64,000 bases of DNA from Ligilactobacillus murinus DSM 20452 = NBRC 14221 (GCF_001591685.1 NZ_BCVJ01000002.1:1-64000), one strand, 5' to 3'. Positions 1 to 9,168 are shown, numbered from the stretch's first letter. Numbers and translations: made by a program. The notes: generated by a model not told the origin, from the sequence alone.

Positions 1-22
1 ATCCTAGGCTATTTTATTAGAC

Positions 23-385
23 TTAACTATTTTTGCGTAGATCGATAACATTCAATACTGGGGTCAATTCCCCTGAACTGTTACCTACAAGTCGCAAAGT
101 CATATTTTGTGGATTTAATTTGAGCTCCATGACTTGATCTAAGTATATGTCAGAGTAGCCTTTGTAGTATACATCACCAAGCTCAGTCGTTATTTTCTCG
201 TTATAATCGTGGATGTCTTCAGTTTTATCAACGATCACTAATTGAAAGGCTTGGTTTAAAGAACATACACCTACTTTGGAAAAAGGACCAACGCCATCAT
301 CAAAATCGAGTAGAACAAGGGCATTTTGATCTTCAAAAAATGGACGCAATTTATTAGCTGCTTCATCTGTAATGGTTAACTTCAT
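23..385 (-). CDS. HesB/IscA-like iron-sulfur biosynthesis family protein
   Basis: A 120-residue cytosolic protein resembling the small HesB/IscA-like 'iron-sulfur cluster biosynthesis family' proteins of lactobacilli (YqkB group). The N-terminal pattern MKLTITDEAANKL and the later block with LDFDDGVGPFS fit that fold. Only one cysteine is visible (VGVCSL, about residue 41), so the three-Cys pattern of true A-type Fe-S carriers is absent. A strong AAAGGAGG ribosome site precedes the ATG. It is transcribed divergently from the next gene. Family assignment is from sequence pattern; a real role in Fe-S assembly is uncertain. Confidence 0.7.
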   Translation of the reverse strand: MKLTITDEAANKLRPFFEDQNALVLLDFDDGVGPFSKVGVCSLNQAFQLVIVDKTEDIHDYNEKITTELGDVYYKGYSDIYLDQVMELKLNPQNMTLRLVGNSSGELTPVLNVIDLRKNS

Positions 386-546
386 TTTAAAATACCTCCT
401 TTAACTGATGTATATATTATCTACCACTTGCTAATTGTTTACAACATATATGCTTACAAAAAGTTAGCTGTATGAAGATAGAATTATTTACATGTTTCGC
501 TTATAATTGAATTAGTTAGAAAATTTAAGAAAGGCCAGGTGATAAT

Positions 547-1503
547 ATGTCCTTGACCATTAAAAATGAAGGTAGTATCTGTCTTGAGTCTAAGCAAACG
601 ATCATACTTGATCCGAAAGAAAAAGTGGCTTTTACAACGGGCGATATTTACTTGTTTACGCATTTATCGACTGATCTTTTGCAGATCTTAGCCGATAAGC
701 GGCGTAAAAATCTTGTTTATTTACCACAGATGTTACTTAAACAGCTGCAAAAATTAGTTCAAGCAGGTTTCATCAGACCTTTGAATTTTAGAAAAATAAA
801 GTGCTATCCCTATAATTATCCCGTTCAGATATCAGATCTTTGGGTCACGGCGTTTCCAAGTGATGATGGTTTGAATGGAGCAGTCAGTTTATTACTTGAA
901 CATGAAGGCAAAGCACTTGGCTATACGGGTCGATTTATTACACGTGGGGCACATAAAAAACGGATCAAAAAATGGAAAAAAGCTTTTCAGACGGCTAAGT
1001 TAGATCTGTTGTTATTAGATAGTGCAGCTTTACAGACCAGTGAAGTTTTTGTATCAAACACTAAAAAGTTCAAACGTTTCTTAACAAATCTGTCCCCGAC
1101 AGACTTGCCAGCTTTAAAATTATCAAAATTAGCCCCAGAAGAGATCTTAGAATATCAAGAAATAGCTAAACAAGCAGGCAGAACTTTATTGCTTGCACCA
1201 GATCTTGCTATTTTAGCTAAATTATTATTTCCATTTGATGATTTTACAGCTATAACGCCAACTAATTTAAAATTAGCCGAGGAAAAGCCAGAAAAATTCA
1301 TAATGCAAGCGGAAATGACTAAGCAAGCTACGGTCGTCTATAATAAGGATAGTATTAAAGACATAGATGTGATCGCGGCAGATCAAAGTGAGAGCGAATT
1401 AAAAGAGGTCGTGCATGTGATCGCACCGGCTCAATGTTTGAGCTATGGTGAAAAGACATTAGAGGGGGTCGAACCCTTGACTAAGGCAGTTAGTTTTTCA
1501 TAA
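547..1503 (+). CDS. Degenerate metallo-beta-lactamase-fold protein
   Basis: A 318-residue protein whose N-terminal half follows the layout of MBL-fold hydrolases: a THLSTD segment where HxHxDH would lie (about residues 38-43), then a later strand GKALGYTGRF matching the usual 'GxxxxYTGDF' region, followed by LDLLLLDSA where 'llxxEsT' is expected. The zinc-binding His/Asp ligands are mostly replaced, so it is probably not an active hydrolase. A TATAAT (502-507) and AAGAAAGGCC lie upstream, and the YbjQ-type gene follows 15 bases downstream, suggesting a two-gene unit. Function unknown. Confidence 0.5.
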   Translation: MSLTIKNEGSICLESKQTIILDPKEKVAFTTGDIYLFTHLSTDLLQILADKRRKNLVYLPQMLLKQLQKLVQAGFIRPLNFRKIKCYPYNYPVQISDLWVTAFPSDDGLNGAVSLLLEHEGKALGYTGRFITRGAHKKRIKKWKKAFQTAKLDLLLLDSAALQTSEVFVSNTKKFKRFLTNLSPTDLPALKLSKLAPEEILEYQEIAKQAGRTLLLAPDLAILAKLLFPFDDFTAITPTNLKLAEEKPEKFIMQAEMTKQATVVYNKDSIKDIDVIAADQSESELKEVVHVIAPAQCLSYGEKTLEGVEPLTKAVSFS

Positions 1504-1518
1504 GAAAGGGTGTAGTAA

Positions 1519-1833
1519 ATGTTAGTTGTAACAACAGAACATATTCCAGGCAAACAATATGAAGTGCTTGGTACAGCATTTGGGGTGACGACCCAATCGC
1601 GCAATATTGCCAGTGATTTTGGTGCAGGTCTAAAGAGCATCGTTGGTGGGGAGATCAAGGGATACACGAAGATGTTAAATAATTCCCGTCACGAAGCTAT
1701 TGAGCGTTTAAAACAAGAAGCCAAAGCTATGGGAGCTGATGCTGTTGTCATGATGCGCTTTGATTCGGGCTCGATCAGTGCAGATATGCAATCAGTGGCT
1801 GCATACGGTACTGCTGTAAAATTTATTGACTAA
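1519..1833 (+). CDS. YbjQ/UPF0145 family protein
   Basis: A 104-residue protein of the YbjQ family (proposed heavy-metal-binding fold, function not established). Diagnostic patterns are the N-terminal [14 protein letters not shown], the central [15 protein letters not shown] and the [13 protein letters not shown] segment near residue 70-82. The length is normal for the family. It starts 15 bases after the MBL-fold gene with an AAAGGGTG ribosome site and is probably co-transcribed with it, ending at a strong hairpin terminator. Confidence 0.85.
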   Translation: MLVVTTEHIPGKQYEVLGTAFGVTTQSRNIASDFGAGLKSIVGGEIKGYTKMLNNSRHEAIERLKQEAKAMGADAVVMMRFDSGSISADMQSVAAYGTAVKFID

Positions 1834-1858
1834 TAAAGTAAAAGATATTTAAGCATAT

Positions 1859-1906
1859 AAAGATCCCCGGTAGAAGTTGGTAGATAACTTCTGCCGGGGA
1901 TCTTAT
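1859..1906. terminator. Bidirectional intrinsic terminator
   Basis: An almost perfect inverted repeat, AAGATCCCCGG-AGAAGTT with its complement AACTTCT-CCGGGGATCTT around a 7-base loop, followed by T-rich sequence on both strands. It lies between convergent genes (YbjQ and the dipeptidase) and can stop both. Confidence 0.85.
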
Positions 1907-1934
1907 TTGATTCAAAAAGTAAAAAAACTATATT

Positions 1935-3365
1935 TTATAAATTAGCGTCAGTCTTGAAGTTCAGTGGTGAAAGATCTGTTGCTTCAGTGATCAGTTCAGC
2001 GGTCAGTTTCTGCGTTTCGCTTAAGCCTAATGCCTGCATCTCAAGGGATGCTTTAGTTAATAATTCACTTAAAGCAAGCGGATCATTTACCGTCAACGCT
2101 TTTTTATCTGTTTGTTTAATGATCTGGGTGAATTTGATAGCAAGTTCTTTTTTTAGATCCAAAACTTTTGGTCCAAATTGTGCATAGTGAGGATCGACTA
2201 AGACGCCAAGCAATTTATAGACCCAGTAAGCTGAGTCGCTCGAATACGTCTTTTGTCCGACTTTGTAAGCGGGGTGGACCTCAGTGCTACCTGCATAGAC
2301 GGGGACAAAAACACTTTGTGCAGTAACCCCCATTGCGACCCAGTGAAGACCAGCGATCTCAACTGGTAAGTTTGGGCGAAGTTGGAGCAAGTGTGATTCT
2401 TGTGTTTTAGCTAAGCTGATCGGTCTAAATTTGTTTTTTTCTGGAGCCTTGCCTAGTGGATCGTAAGGTGTATTTTGGAAATGTGCGCCTAAGACATATT
2501 TTAGATCATCCATATACAATAAGCGGTCAGCCCTTTGAATAAATGGTAATTCTTCGCTCATTGGATCTTGTTTGACACTAGGTGTTAGGTAACGTTGGCC
2601 ATCCCAGACCCGTGGAGTACTGTAGATCTCATCGGACAATTCGTGTGTTCCAAAAATATTGCGGAAATTAAAGCATGTTGGATCAGGATTTAAATGGTTA
2701 GTGGCTACAAATTCTTGGATCCCAGTTGAAAAGATAAAGTTAGCCGGATCGTTAAAATCGATCTCTTGGATCGCTAGTTGGTTAGCCACTACAGCATAAC
2801 AATCATCGGGGATCCTTTGCGCAACAAAGTGGTGACCTGAACCGGTTTCTAAATACCAAACTTCTTCTTGATCAGCAAATAAGATCCCGTTAGACTCGCA
2901 AGTACCGTATTTTTCAATGATCTGTCCCAGGCGTTTTACACCTTCGCGGGCTGTTTTAACATATGGCAAAACGACCGTGACCATGGCCTCTTCGCCGATC
3001 CCATCTTTGACAAGTGGATCGAAGCCTAAAACGCGTTCGTTGGCATAGGCACTTTCGGTGGCACTCATGGCTACTCCGTATTCATTGATCCCATCTTCTT
3101 CAAATAAGCCAAATTCGTCTGTCCACTCTGGTGTGGCACTGTATTTGAACCGAACTTGTGGTAGTGGCATTTTAAAGCCGTTATCTTTTGAGATAAATTC
3201 TTGTGGCGCATCAAATTCTTGATGGGGATGGATGACCATGTGTTTAGGCCAAGCACTTTTGGCATCTTCATTGCGTCCGATCACAGTCGAACCATCAGCC
3301 ATCGCTTTTTTTCCGACTAAGATGCTAGTGCAAGCGGAAAATTCGAAACTTTTATAAAGTGTCAT
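1935..3365 (-). CDS. C69-family dipeptidase (PepD type)
   Basis: A 476-residue Ntn-hydrolase dipeptidase. The sequence shows the family's N-terminal CTSILVGKKA with the presumed nucleophilic Cys, GSTVIGRNED just after it, then EEVWYLETGSGHHFVA in the middle. Such enzymes cleave a broad range of dipeptides in lactobacilli, including in peptide nutrition. The start at 3365 is chosen because AAAGGA lies nine bases upstream; an ATG 18 bases further out has no ribosome site. Family members often have a short propeptide before the Cys, consistent with MTLYKSFEFSA here. Single gene between hairpin terminator and divergent tautomerase. Confidence 0.9.
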   Translation of the reverse strand: MTLYKSFEFSACTSILVGKKAMADGSTVIGRNEDAKSAWPKHMVIHPHQEFDAPQEFISKDNGFKMPLPQVRFKYSATPEWTDEFGLFEEDGINEYGVAMSATESAYANERVLGFDPLVKDGIGEEAMVTVVLPYVKTAREGVKRLGQIIEKYGTCESNGILFADQEEVWYLETGSGHHFVAQRIPDDCYAVVANQLAIQEIDFNDPANFIFSTGIQEFVATNHLNPDPTCFNFRNIFGTHELSDEIYSTPRVWDGQRYLTPSVKQDPMSEELPFIQRADRLLYMDDLKYVLGAHFQNTPYDPLGKAPEKNKFRPISLAKTQESHLLQLRPNLPVEIAGLHWVAMGVTAQSVFVPVYAGSTEVHPAYKVGQKTYSSDSAYWVYKLLGVLVDPHYAQFGPKVLDLKKELAIKFTQIIKQTDKKALTVNDPLALSELLTKASLEMQALGLSETQKLTAELITEATDLSPLNFKTDANL

Positions 3366-3487
3366 AAAGAGACGTCCTTTCATCAGGTGATTAGTTTTAT
3401 TTTAGCAGACTGACAGAACTAAAAACAATTGCACTTGTACCAAAACTTTGTCATAATTAACGTATTAACAAAAAGGAGATGACAATA

Positions 3488-3676
3488 ATGCCATTAGTTC
3501 ATATCGAACTTATCGAAGGTCGTAGCCAAGAACAACTTAAAAACTTAGTTAAAGACGTAACTAAGGCAGTGGTTGAAAACACTGGTGCTCCAGCTGAACA
3601 CGTTCACGTTGTATTAAATGAAATGCAAAAAGATCGTTACGCTGTTGGCGGTGTGTTAAAGAGCGACGAAAACTAA
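3488..3676 (+). CDS. 4-oxalocrotonate tautomerase family protein
   Basis: A 62-residue tautomerase: [13 protein letters not shown] places the catalytic proline directly after the initiator Met, and [11 protein letters not shown] lies near the C-terminus as in the family. An upstream in-frame ATG (3479) would bury the proline and sits directly against the AAAGGAG site, so 3488 is the right start. Small tautomerases of this type work as oligomers; the physiological substrate is unknown in lactobacilli. Confidence 0.92.
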   Translation: MPLVHIELIEGRSQEQLKNLVKDVTKAVVENTGAPAEHVHVVLNEMQKDRYAVGGVLKSDEN

Positions 3677-3713
3677 AATAAAAGTCGAGATCTCGGTCTC
3701 GACTTTTATTTAT
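3677..3713. terminator. Bidirectional intrinsic terminator
   Basis: Inverted repeat AAATAAAAGTCGAGA / TCTCGACTTTTATTT with a six-base centre, sitting between the convergent tautomerase and HAD phosphatase genes, with T runs on either strand. Confidence 0.85.
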
Positions 3714-3714
3714 T

Positions 3715-4524
3715 CTAAGCTAACTTTAAATATTCTTCTAAGTAATGTGCTAAGCCATCTTCTTTATTGGTCAAAGGCGTAATATCGTTAGCCAATGCTT
3801 TGAGTTTATCTGTCCCATTTTGCATAACTACGCCCCAGCCAGCATAATCGATCATTTCAGCATCATTATGTTCATCGCCAAAGGCCAGAATGTTTTTACG
3901 GTCGATCTTAAAGGTATCGGCTAAGAATTTGACCCCATGAGCTTTATTGACGCCCTTAGGTGATAGTTCTAGGATCGGGTTAGGACCGCCCCAAACGCCA
4001 ACGTTGATCTTGTCACCAAAATTTTCTTCTAGAGCAGAGACCGTTTTAGGCAATTGAAGCTTATCAACTAACATCGTCATTGCTGATGGATTTTCTTGTA
4101 AGTTTATCTTATTTAAGACTTCATTAGCTTTTAACGTTACTGGAAAGAAATCATCGATCACGGTATTGGGAACATCAGCTAAGGCCATATTTTTACCTTC
4201 AGCCGCAACAACTTTGATCCCAAGTTGCTCTTTAGCAGCTAAGATCTCAAAAGCGATATTACGGTTAAAGGTCAAAGCATATTCTTTATCCCAAGTTTGA
4301 TGGGGAATATGGCCCACGGCACCATTAAAGTTGATCATTGGTGATTTAAGGCCTAAAAAATCATAATAGTTTTCTGAGATCCGATTAGGGCGTCCAGTTA
4401 CGATCGAAACGAGATGTCCTGCTGCTGTAGCTTTGGTTAAAACTTCTTTAGTTTTAGGTGTTATTTGACTATTTTCATTTAATGTCGTGCCATCAAGATC
4501 GATCGCGATCAGTTTTTGTTCCAT
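3715..4524 (-). CDS. Cof-type HAD-superfamily phosphatase
   Basis: A 269-residue HAD hydrolase of the Cof/IIB subfamily. Motif I is IAIDLDGTTL at residues 7-16, motif II IVTGRP near residue 42, and motif IV is the GDEHNDAEMI region near residue 215. The large cap between motifs II and III fits sugar- or nucleotide-phosphate phosphatases of the YidA/YxeH kind, but the substrate cannot be read from the sequence. Single gene, divergent from the hydrolase gene at 4669. Confidence 0.9.
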   Translation of the reverse strand: MEQKLIAIDLDGTTLNENSQITPKTKEVLTKATAAGHLVSIVTGRPNRISENYYDFLGLKSPMINFNGAVGHIPHQTWDKEYALTFNRNIAFEILAAKEQLGIKVVAAEGKNMALADVPNTVIDDFFPVTLKANEVLNKINLQENPSAMTMLVDKLQLPKTVSALEENFGDKINVGVWGGPNPILELSPKGVNKAHGVKFLADTFKIDRKNILAFGDEHNDAEMIDYAGWGVVMQNGTDKLKALANDITPLTNKEDGLAHYLEEYLKLA

Positions 4525-4668
4525 AGAATCAATCCTTAAAAATTTGTAGTATATCTGCTTAAAGTTATCACAAACTTAAATAAAAAACAACGGATAAGGA
4601 ACTAATTTTGCAATCATTTTGAAGATAATAGTGTATAATTTTAAGGGAAAGATCAAGAAGGGGGGATT

Positions 4669-5433
4669 ATGATGATCGAGATCATCACAAAAAAAATCGA
4701 GGGTTTACCTGTTTTAGAAGTCGTAGCTAAAAAATATCGCACTCAAAAATTACCGCTGATCGTTTTTTATCACGGTTGGACTGGTTGCAAAGAACGAGTC
4801 TTAACAGAAGGTTACGAATTAGCTAAACGTGGCTTTAGAGTGGTCTTACCAGATGCTAAGTTTCATGGTCAAAGACAAAGCGGACCTGTTATTAGACATC
4901 GCCAAGAATTTTGGCAGATCGTAGCTAGTTCGGTCAAAGAGCTACCACTTTTGGTAAATTATTATCGCCAAACGAGCGGGATCAAAGATGATCTAGTTGG
5001 TGTCAGTGGACTTTCGATGGGAGCGATCACGACCTGTGCTTTATTGACCGTGTATGATTGGATCAAAGCAGGTGTAAGTTTGATGGGCTCACCTTGTCCG
5101 ACGGCGTTTGCCCGTCAGTTACTGGAAGAGTTACCAGGCTTAGCAGATATTCCAGCTAGTTTTGTCGATCAGCAATTAGCTCAACTTGAGCTGATCGACC
5201 TATCAAAGCATCCTGAACGGATCGCGGGGCGACCAGTACATTTTTGGCATGATACTGCTGATCAAATGGTACCATATGCGCCAGATAAAGCATTTTTTGA
5301 CAGTATCCAAGGGAAAGATTATGCTAGAAATACATCATTTACAACGACCACAGGACAAGGGCATAAGGTAAATTATGCAACTGCGGTCGAGATGGCAGAA
5401 AAATTTGAAGAGTATTTTGGAGGAATTCGATGA
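4669..5433 (+). CDS. Alpha/beta hydrolase (prolyl-oligopeptidase-like)
   Basis: A 254-residue cytosolic alpha/beta hydrolase. It has the oxyanion-hole strand FYHGWTG (about residues 33-39), the nucleophile elbow GLSMG with Ser116, a candidate acid in HDTADQMVP, and a C-terminal GQGHKVNY His. This resembles the Bacillus YitV group of esterase-like enzymes. A GGGGGG-rich ribosome site precedes two adjacent ATGs (4669, 4672). A TATAAT lies at 4634-4639. The stop overlaps the start of the next gene (ATGA), so the two are translationally coupled, the same pairing seen for yitV-yitW in Bacillus. Substrate unknown. Confidence 0.85.
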   Translation: MMIEIITKKIEGLPVLEVVAKKYRTQKLPLIVFYHGWTGCKERVLTEGYELAKRGFRVVLPDAKFHGQRQSGPVIRHRQEFWQIVASSVKELPLLVNYYRQTSGIKDDLVGVSGLSMGAITTCALLTVYDWIKAGVSLMGSPCPTAFARQLLEELPGLADIPASFVDQQLAQLELIDLSKHPERIAGRPVHFWHDTADQMVPYAPDKAFFDSIQGKDYARNTSFTTTTGQGHKVNYATAVEMAEKFEEYFGGIR

Positions 5434-5753
5434 TGGAACCACGAGATAGTGAATTGATCAAAAAAGATATTTTAGATGCCCTTGAAACGGTGATCGATCC
5501 GGAATTAGGGGTGGATATCGTCAACTTAGGCTTGATCTATTCCGTCGATCTAAAAGAAGATGGCCTATGTATCGTTCAGATGACTTTGACTACGATGGGC
5601 TGCCCCTTGACGAATTTATTGGCTGATATGGTCGAACGTTCGCTGGATGGAATCGCTGAAGTTAAAAAGGTCGAAGTCGAATTTGTTTGGGAACCAGCCT
5701 GGACAATGGACCGTATGACTAGTTATGCTAAGATGGCGCTAGGGATCCACTAA
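5430..5753 (+). CDS. MIP18/SufT-like (DUF59) Fe-S assembly factor
   Basis: A 107-residue protein with the diagnostic VIDPELGVDIVNLGLIY segment near residues 21-37 and TTMGCPLT (Cys about 59), typical of the DUF59/MIP18 family (YitW in Bacillus, SufT in staphylococci), which assist Fe-S protein maturation. It overlaps the hydrolase gene by four bases and has a GGAGG site inside that gene's end. The family assignment is firm; its client proteins are unknown. Confidence 0.9.
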   Translation: MMEPRDSELIKKDILDALETVIDPELGVDIVNLGLIYSVDLKEDGLCIVQMTLTTMGCPLTNLLADMVERSLDGIAEVKKVEVEFVWEPAWTMDRMTSYAKMALGIH

Positions 5754-5766
5754 CGGAGGCGTTTTT

Positions 5767-6735
5767 GTGTTAAAAAGAAAAATCGTTGTTGTGTTGTATA
5801 TTGCCTTGATCTCATTTTTTTGTGTCTATCTATTTTTTAAGATCCAAGAACGTGACTTGATCATTCAATTGAATAATAACAACCTCTCTTTAGATGCGTA
5901 TAAGATCACGCTCAAGCAAGATATCTCACTGGCAGAACTTGATCAAAAGATAAAGGACAATGATAAATTAACTGATGTCCAGCTCCATTACCAAGCTAAA
6001 GATCAGCGTAATGTGACTTATTTTTACGGTAAGGGCGATTATACGCAACCACCATTACTTTCGGGGCATTTCTTTTCAAGTGCTGACTTTGAATCGGATG
6101 TTCCATTGGCAGTCGTTGGAAAAAATTATGAAAAAAAACTGTATGAACCTAAAGATCAGGCATATTTGAAACTAGATGGTAATTATTTGCCTGTGATCGG
6201 TGTGATGGGCGACAACTATCACTCAGATCTAGATGATCAGATATTTATTGCAGCTTCGACCCAGAAATTGGCCACAGCACAGACAAATGATTATCGAATC
6301 GTTTTGGATAGTTTGACCCCGATCGATGCTAAAGTCTTAAAAAAAGAGCTTGGCTTATTATCAGCTACTAGATTAGTCAAAAAGAATTTCATCATTTCAG
6401 ATGAATCGTGGTTAGTCTCACATTGGGCGCAAGTTCTAGGATTATTTGCGGCAGCGGTCGGTTTTCTAGCGCAAATGGCTGTTTGGTTGATATCATCACG
6501 ACGCCGCTATAACGAAGCTGTATTTTTGCAAGCTGATCCTGCTAAATTTGCTTTTGAAGAATGGCGCACATATTCGCTCTGGGTGGGACTAGGTACGCTC
6601 ATTGGGGGCATGGCAGGGATGTTTGTTTTCCAAATGACGACGTATACTTATCTGTTACTGACGATAGGTTCGATCTATCTGGGAAGTAGTCTGCTATTTT
6701 ACCTATTGATCGTTTCAAGGTTGAAAAAAGAGTGA
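5767..6735 (+). CDS. Membrane protein with MacB-like extracellular domain
   Basis: A 322-residue membrane protein: one N-terminal transmembrane helix (about residues 5-24), a roughly 190-residue extracytoplasmic region, then three hydrophobic segments in the last 110 residues. The core (VPLAVVGKNYEKKLYEPKD, DGNYLPVIGVMGD) is like the periplasmic core of FtsX/MacB-type ABC permeases, and the overall layout with one plus three helices fits too. No ABC ATPase gene is adjacent, so its partner is unknown. GTG start with GGAGG seven bases upstream; it follows the SufT-like gene closely and is probably in that operon. Confidence 0.6.
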   Translation: MLKRKIVVVLYIALISFFCVYLFFKIQERDLIIQLNNNNLSLDAYKITLKQDISLAELDQKIKDNDKLTDVQLHYQAKDQRNVTYFYGKGDYTQPPLLSGHFFSSADFESDVPLAVVGKNYEKKLYEPKDQAYLKLDGNYLPVIGVMGDNYHSDLDDQIFIAASTQKLATAQTNDYRIVLDSLTPIDAKVLKKELGLLSATRLVKKNFIISDESWLVSHWAQVLGLFAAAVGFLAQMAVWLISSRRRYNEAVFLQADPAKFAFEEWRTYSLWVGLGTLIGGMAGMFVFQMTTYTYLLLTIGSIYLGSSLLFYLLIVSRLKKE

Positions 6736-6804
6736 GGATTTAATCCAAAATAAGTTACAAATAATGAAAAGCTATGTTATATAGCAGAAGAGGTTTTTTA
6801 AGAA

Positions 6805-8178
6805 GTGAAGTTACCAGAAGATTTTAAGAAAAAATATCAAGCTCTGTTGGGTGCCCAAGCCCCAGCCTTCTTTGAAAGTTTATCTGGCGAAGTACAAAAG
6901 GGCTTTCGACTTAATCCGTTAAAAGATAACTATAAAAAAGTTACTAATTCACTGGACGAACCGGTTGAATATGTTGCGACCGGTTATGTAGGCGAAGTTA
7001 GTGGAAAGACGTTGGAACATCAAGCAGGGTATATATATAGTCAAGATCTAAGTGCAATGTATGTCGGTGAGGTGGTCAAAGCTAAGCCAGGCGAGAAGAT
7101 CTTAGACCTTTGTGCTGCACCTGGGGGAAAATCGACGCAGATCATTGAAAAGATGGCAAATCAAGGTCTATTAGTTTCAAATGAGATCAATAAAAAACGG
7201 GCTTTGATCTTAGCTGAGAATATGGAACGGACTGGGGCACGAAATTCGATCGTCTTAAATGAAGATCCAGCTACCTTGGCTCAAAACTTTAAAGCCTATT
7301 TTGATAAGATCGTAGTTGATGCGCCTTGCTCAGGTGAAGGAATGTTTCGCAAAGATCCACATGCGATCACATATTGGCATGCAAATTATCCAGCGCAATG
7401 TGCTAAGCGTCAGCGTGAGATCTTAACTGAAGCGGTAAAAATGTTAGCGGTTGGTGGTGAATTGATCTACTCGACTTGTACATTTGCGCCTGAAGAAGAC
7501 GAACAGATCATCAGCTGGTTATTACAAGAATATCCTTACTTTGAGATCGTGCCTTTACAAAAGTATACTGGCATGGACAGTGGGATCCCAGCTTGGGGCA
7601 ATGATGAGCCCACACTAACAGGGACCATTCGCTTGATGCCACATCACTTTAAAGGTGAGGGGCATTTTATCGCTAAATTACGTGATACGCGACCAGTACA
7701 GGTTGTAAAAACTAAGAAAAATAAGCGTAAAAAGCAAAATAAAGCAAGCTTGACCCAAGAGCAAGTTGCTTTATGGAAAGAATTTTCAGCTAATTTCTTA
7801 AAGCAAGATCTCTTCAAAGTAACTGAATTGCAATGCTACGGCGACCATCTTTATTATTACAATAAAAATTGGCCTGACATATCACGCTTAAAGTTTATGC
7901 GTCCGGGGTTATTGCTTGGCATCTTTAAGAAAAAGCGTTTTGAACCTAGCTATACACTGGCTTTATCCTTAAGTGCAACGGAAACAGATCAAAAATTAGC
8001 GTTGACCTATGAACAATGGCAACAATATGTGGCAGGTAATACAGTGACTGTGACCACGCCCCATAAGAATGGGTGGTATTTATTGATCTGTGATGATAAA
8101 CCCTTTGCATTTGGTAAAGTCGTCAATGGTACGGTCAAAAACTTCTTCCCTAAAGGCTTACGTTTTAGTTTTGAATAA
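6805..8178 (+). CDS. RsmF-like 16S rRNA m5C methyltransferase (NOL1/NOP2/sun family)
   Basis: A 457-residue SAM-dependent RNA cytosine-5 methylase. SAM-binding motif I is LDLCAAPGGKS (about residues 100-110), followed by the two catalytic cysteine motifs, DAPCSGEG and STCTFAPEEDE. The C-terminal RsmF-like/PUA-type extension is present (GWYLLICDDKPFAFG). The target nucleotide is not certain from sequence; related Gram-positive enzymes modify 16S rRNA. GTG start with AGAAGAGG upstream. It ends just before a strong terminator. Confidence 0.9.
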   Translation: MKLPEDFKKKYQALLGAQAPAFFESLSGEVQKGFRLNPLKDNYKKVTNSLDEPVEYVATGYVGEVSGKTLEHQAGYIYSQDLSAMYVGEVVKAKPGEKILDLCAAPGGKSTQIIEKMANQGLLVSNEINKKRALILAENMERTGARNSIVLNEDPATLAQNFKAYFDKIVVDAPCSGEGMFRKDPHAITYWHANYPAQCAKRQREILTEAVKMLAVGGELIYSTCTFAPEEDEQIISWLLQEYPYFEIVPLQKYTGMDSGIPAWGNDEPTLTGTIRLMPHHFKGEGHFIAKLRDTRPVQVVKTKKNKRKKQNKASLTQEQVALWKEFSANFLKQDLFKVTELQCYGDHLYYYNKNWPDISRLKFMRPGLLLGIFKKKRFEPSYTLALSLSATETDQKLALTYEQWQQYVAGNTVTVTTPHKNGWYLLICDDKPFAFGKVVNGTVKNFFPKGLRFSFE

Positions 8179-8204
8179 GACACTGTAGTCAATGCTGTAT
8201 AAAT

Positions 8205-8254
8205 AATGAGGGACCTATCAGGATGCAAACACATCGTGATAGGTCCCTCATTTT
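8205..8254. terminator. Bidirectional intrinsic terminator
   Basis: A 16-base arm beginning AATGAGGGACC pairs with its complement ending GGTCCCTCATT around a 16-base loop, followed by TTTTT. It separates the convergent rRNA methylase and GalT-like genes. Confidence 0.88.
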
Positions 8255-8256
8255 TG

Positions 8257-9024
8257 CTAGTTTAGATATTTTTCTTTGAGGTCTTTTATAACTTCAGCGG
8301 TAAACTCAGCATCGAATTTTTGACTGATAAAATAACCTACGAAATACGGTGATACGATAAAACGTGGAACTACTTTACAGTAGAGTTTATCGGTCAATTT
8401 ATAAAAAAAGAGGTTATAAGCTTTACAACGTCCATCATTAAAGTCAGCGAGTAAATATGAAACGACTTCTTTGATATAGTCAGCTGCCGGTGTGATACTT
8501 TTTTCATCAAAACTGATGTTAAATTCCAAGAAGCCCATGATGGGGTGATCGGAGATGTTAAGCGTTGCCCCAGCTTTAGTTGCGACCGTATCACCACTAA
8601 AGTAAGCTGGAGCGATCTCACGGTAACCATCGGCCTCTAAAAGTCCAACGATCTGCATGTGCGGGTGTGAAAGTGAACCGCCAGAAAGTTTACCATAGTT
8701 TTTATACAGCAAAACACTTTTATATTTAGGATCATTATAAAATACTTTCCACTGTTTGATCGCATAAGCTAGAATATTTTGCCATTCTTCAGGCTCATAA
8801 TTAGAGATATTACCATCGTGTTTAGCAGATTCGATCAAAACGAATTGATCGGTCTTTTCGAGTGTAGGATATTTATTTTTTAAAAAAATCATCTCACCTT
8901 GTTGATCGTAAATATCAGTTAAATGTCCAACGTCACAAAAAGGACAACTAGACTCAGCTGCTTTTGATAACCGCTTTTGTTTACCGATACTACGATTGAA
9001 TGTCAACAGACTATTTGTTTCCAT
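8257..9024 (-). CDS. GalT/HIT-like nucleotidyltransferase-fold protein (DUF4931 type)
   Basis: A 255-residue protein with a CPFC knuckle near residue 27-30 and the sequence SHPHMQIVGL near residue 118-127, which is the HxHxQ active-site pattern of galactose-1-phosphate uridylyltransferase and related HIT-superfamily enzymes. It is shorter than GalT and matches the lactobacillar DUF4931 type, whose substrate is unknown. No galactose genes are nearby. Divergent from the L,D-transpeptidase gene. Confidence 0.72.
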   Translation of the reverse strand: METNSLLTFNRSIGKQKRLSKAAESSCPFCDVGHLTDIYDQQGEMIFLKNKYPTLEKTDQFVLIESAKHDGNISNYEPEEWQNILAYAIKQWKVFYNDPKYKSVLLYKNYGKLSGGSLSHPHMQIVGLLEADGYREIAPAYFSGDTVATKAGATLNISDHPIMGFLEFNISFDEKSITPAADYIKEVVSYLLADFNDGRCKAYNLFFYKLTDKLYCKVVPRFIVSPYFVGYFISQKFDAEFTAEVIKDLKEKYLN

Positions 9025-9141
9025 AAAATATTCACCTGATCCTTACTTGTCATAGGCTAAATTATAACATAACTTAAAAAAGTTTAAATACGTGAGGAAA
9101 TAATTTGATTGTGCAAAACCTAAATAATAATTGTATTTTTT

Positions 9142-9168
9142 TGTAAAATGTTGTAACATAATTGTAAT
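9142..9168 (+). promoter_or_regulatory. WalR-box-like hexamer array
   Basis: Three hexamers, TGTAAA (9142-9147), TGTAAC (9152-9157) and TGTAAT (9163-9168), stand just before the L,D-transpeptidase start. The last two are separated by exactly five bases, which matches the consensus known for the WalR (YycF) response regulator of Firmicutes, the controller of cell-wall hydrolase and remodelling genes. The site is about 20 bases before the ATG, so its position relative to the real promoter needs mapping. Regulation by WalR is inference. Confidence 0.45.
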
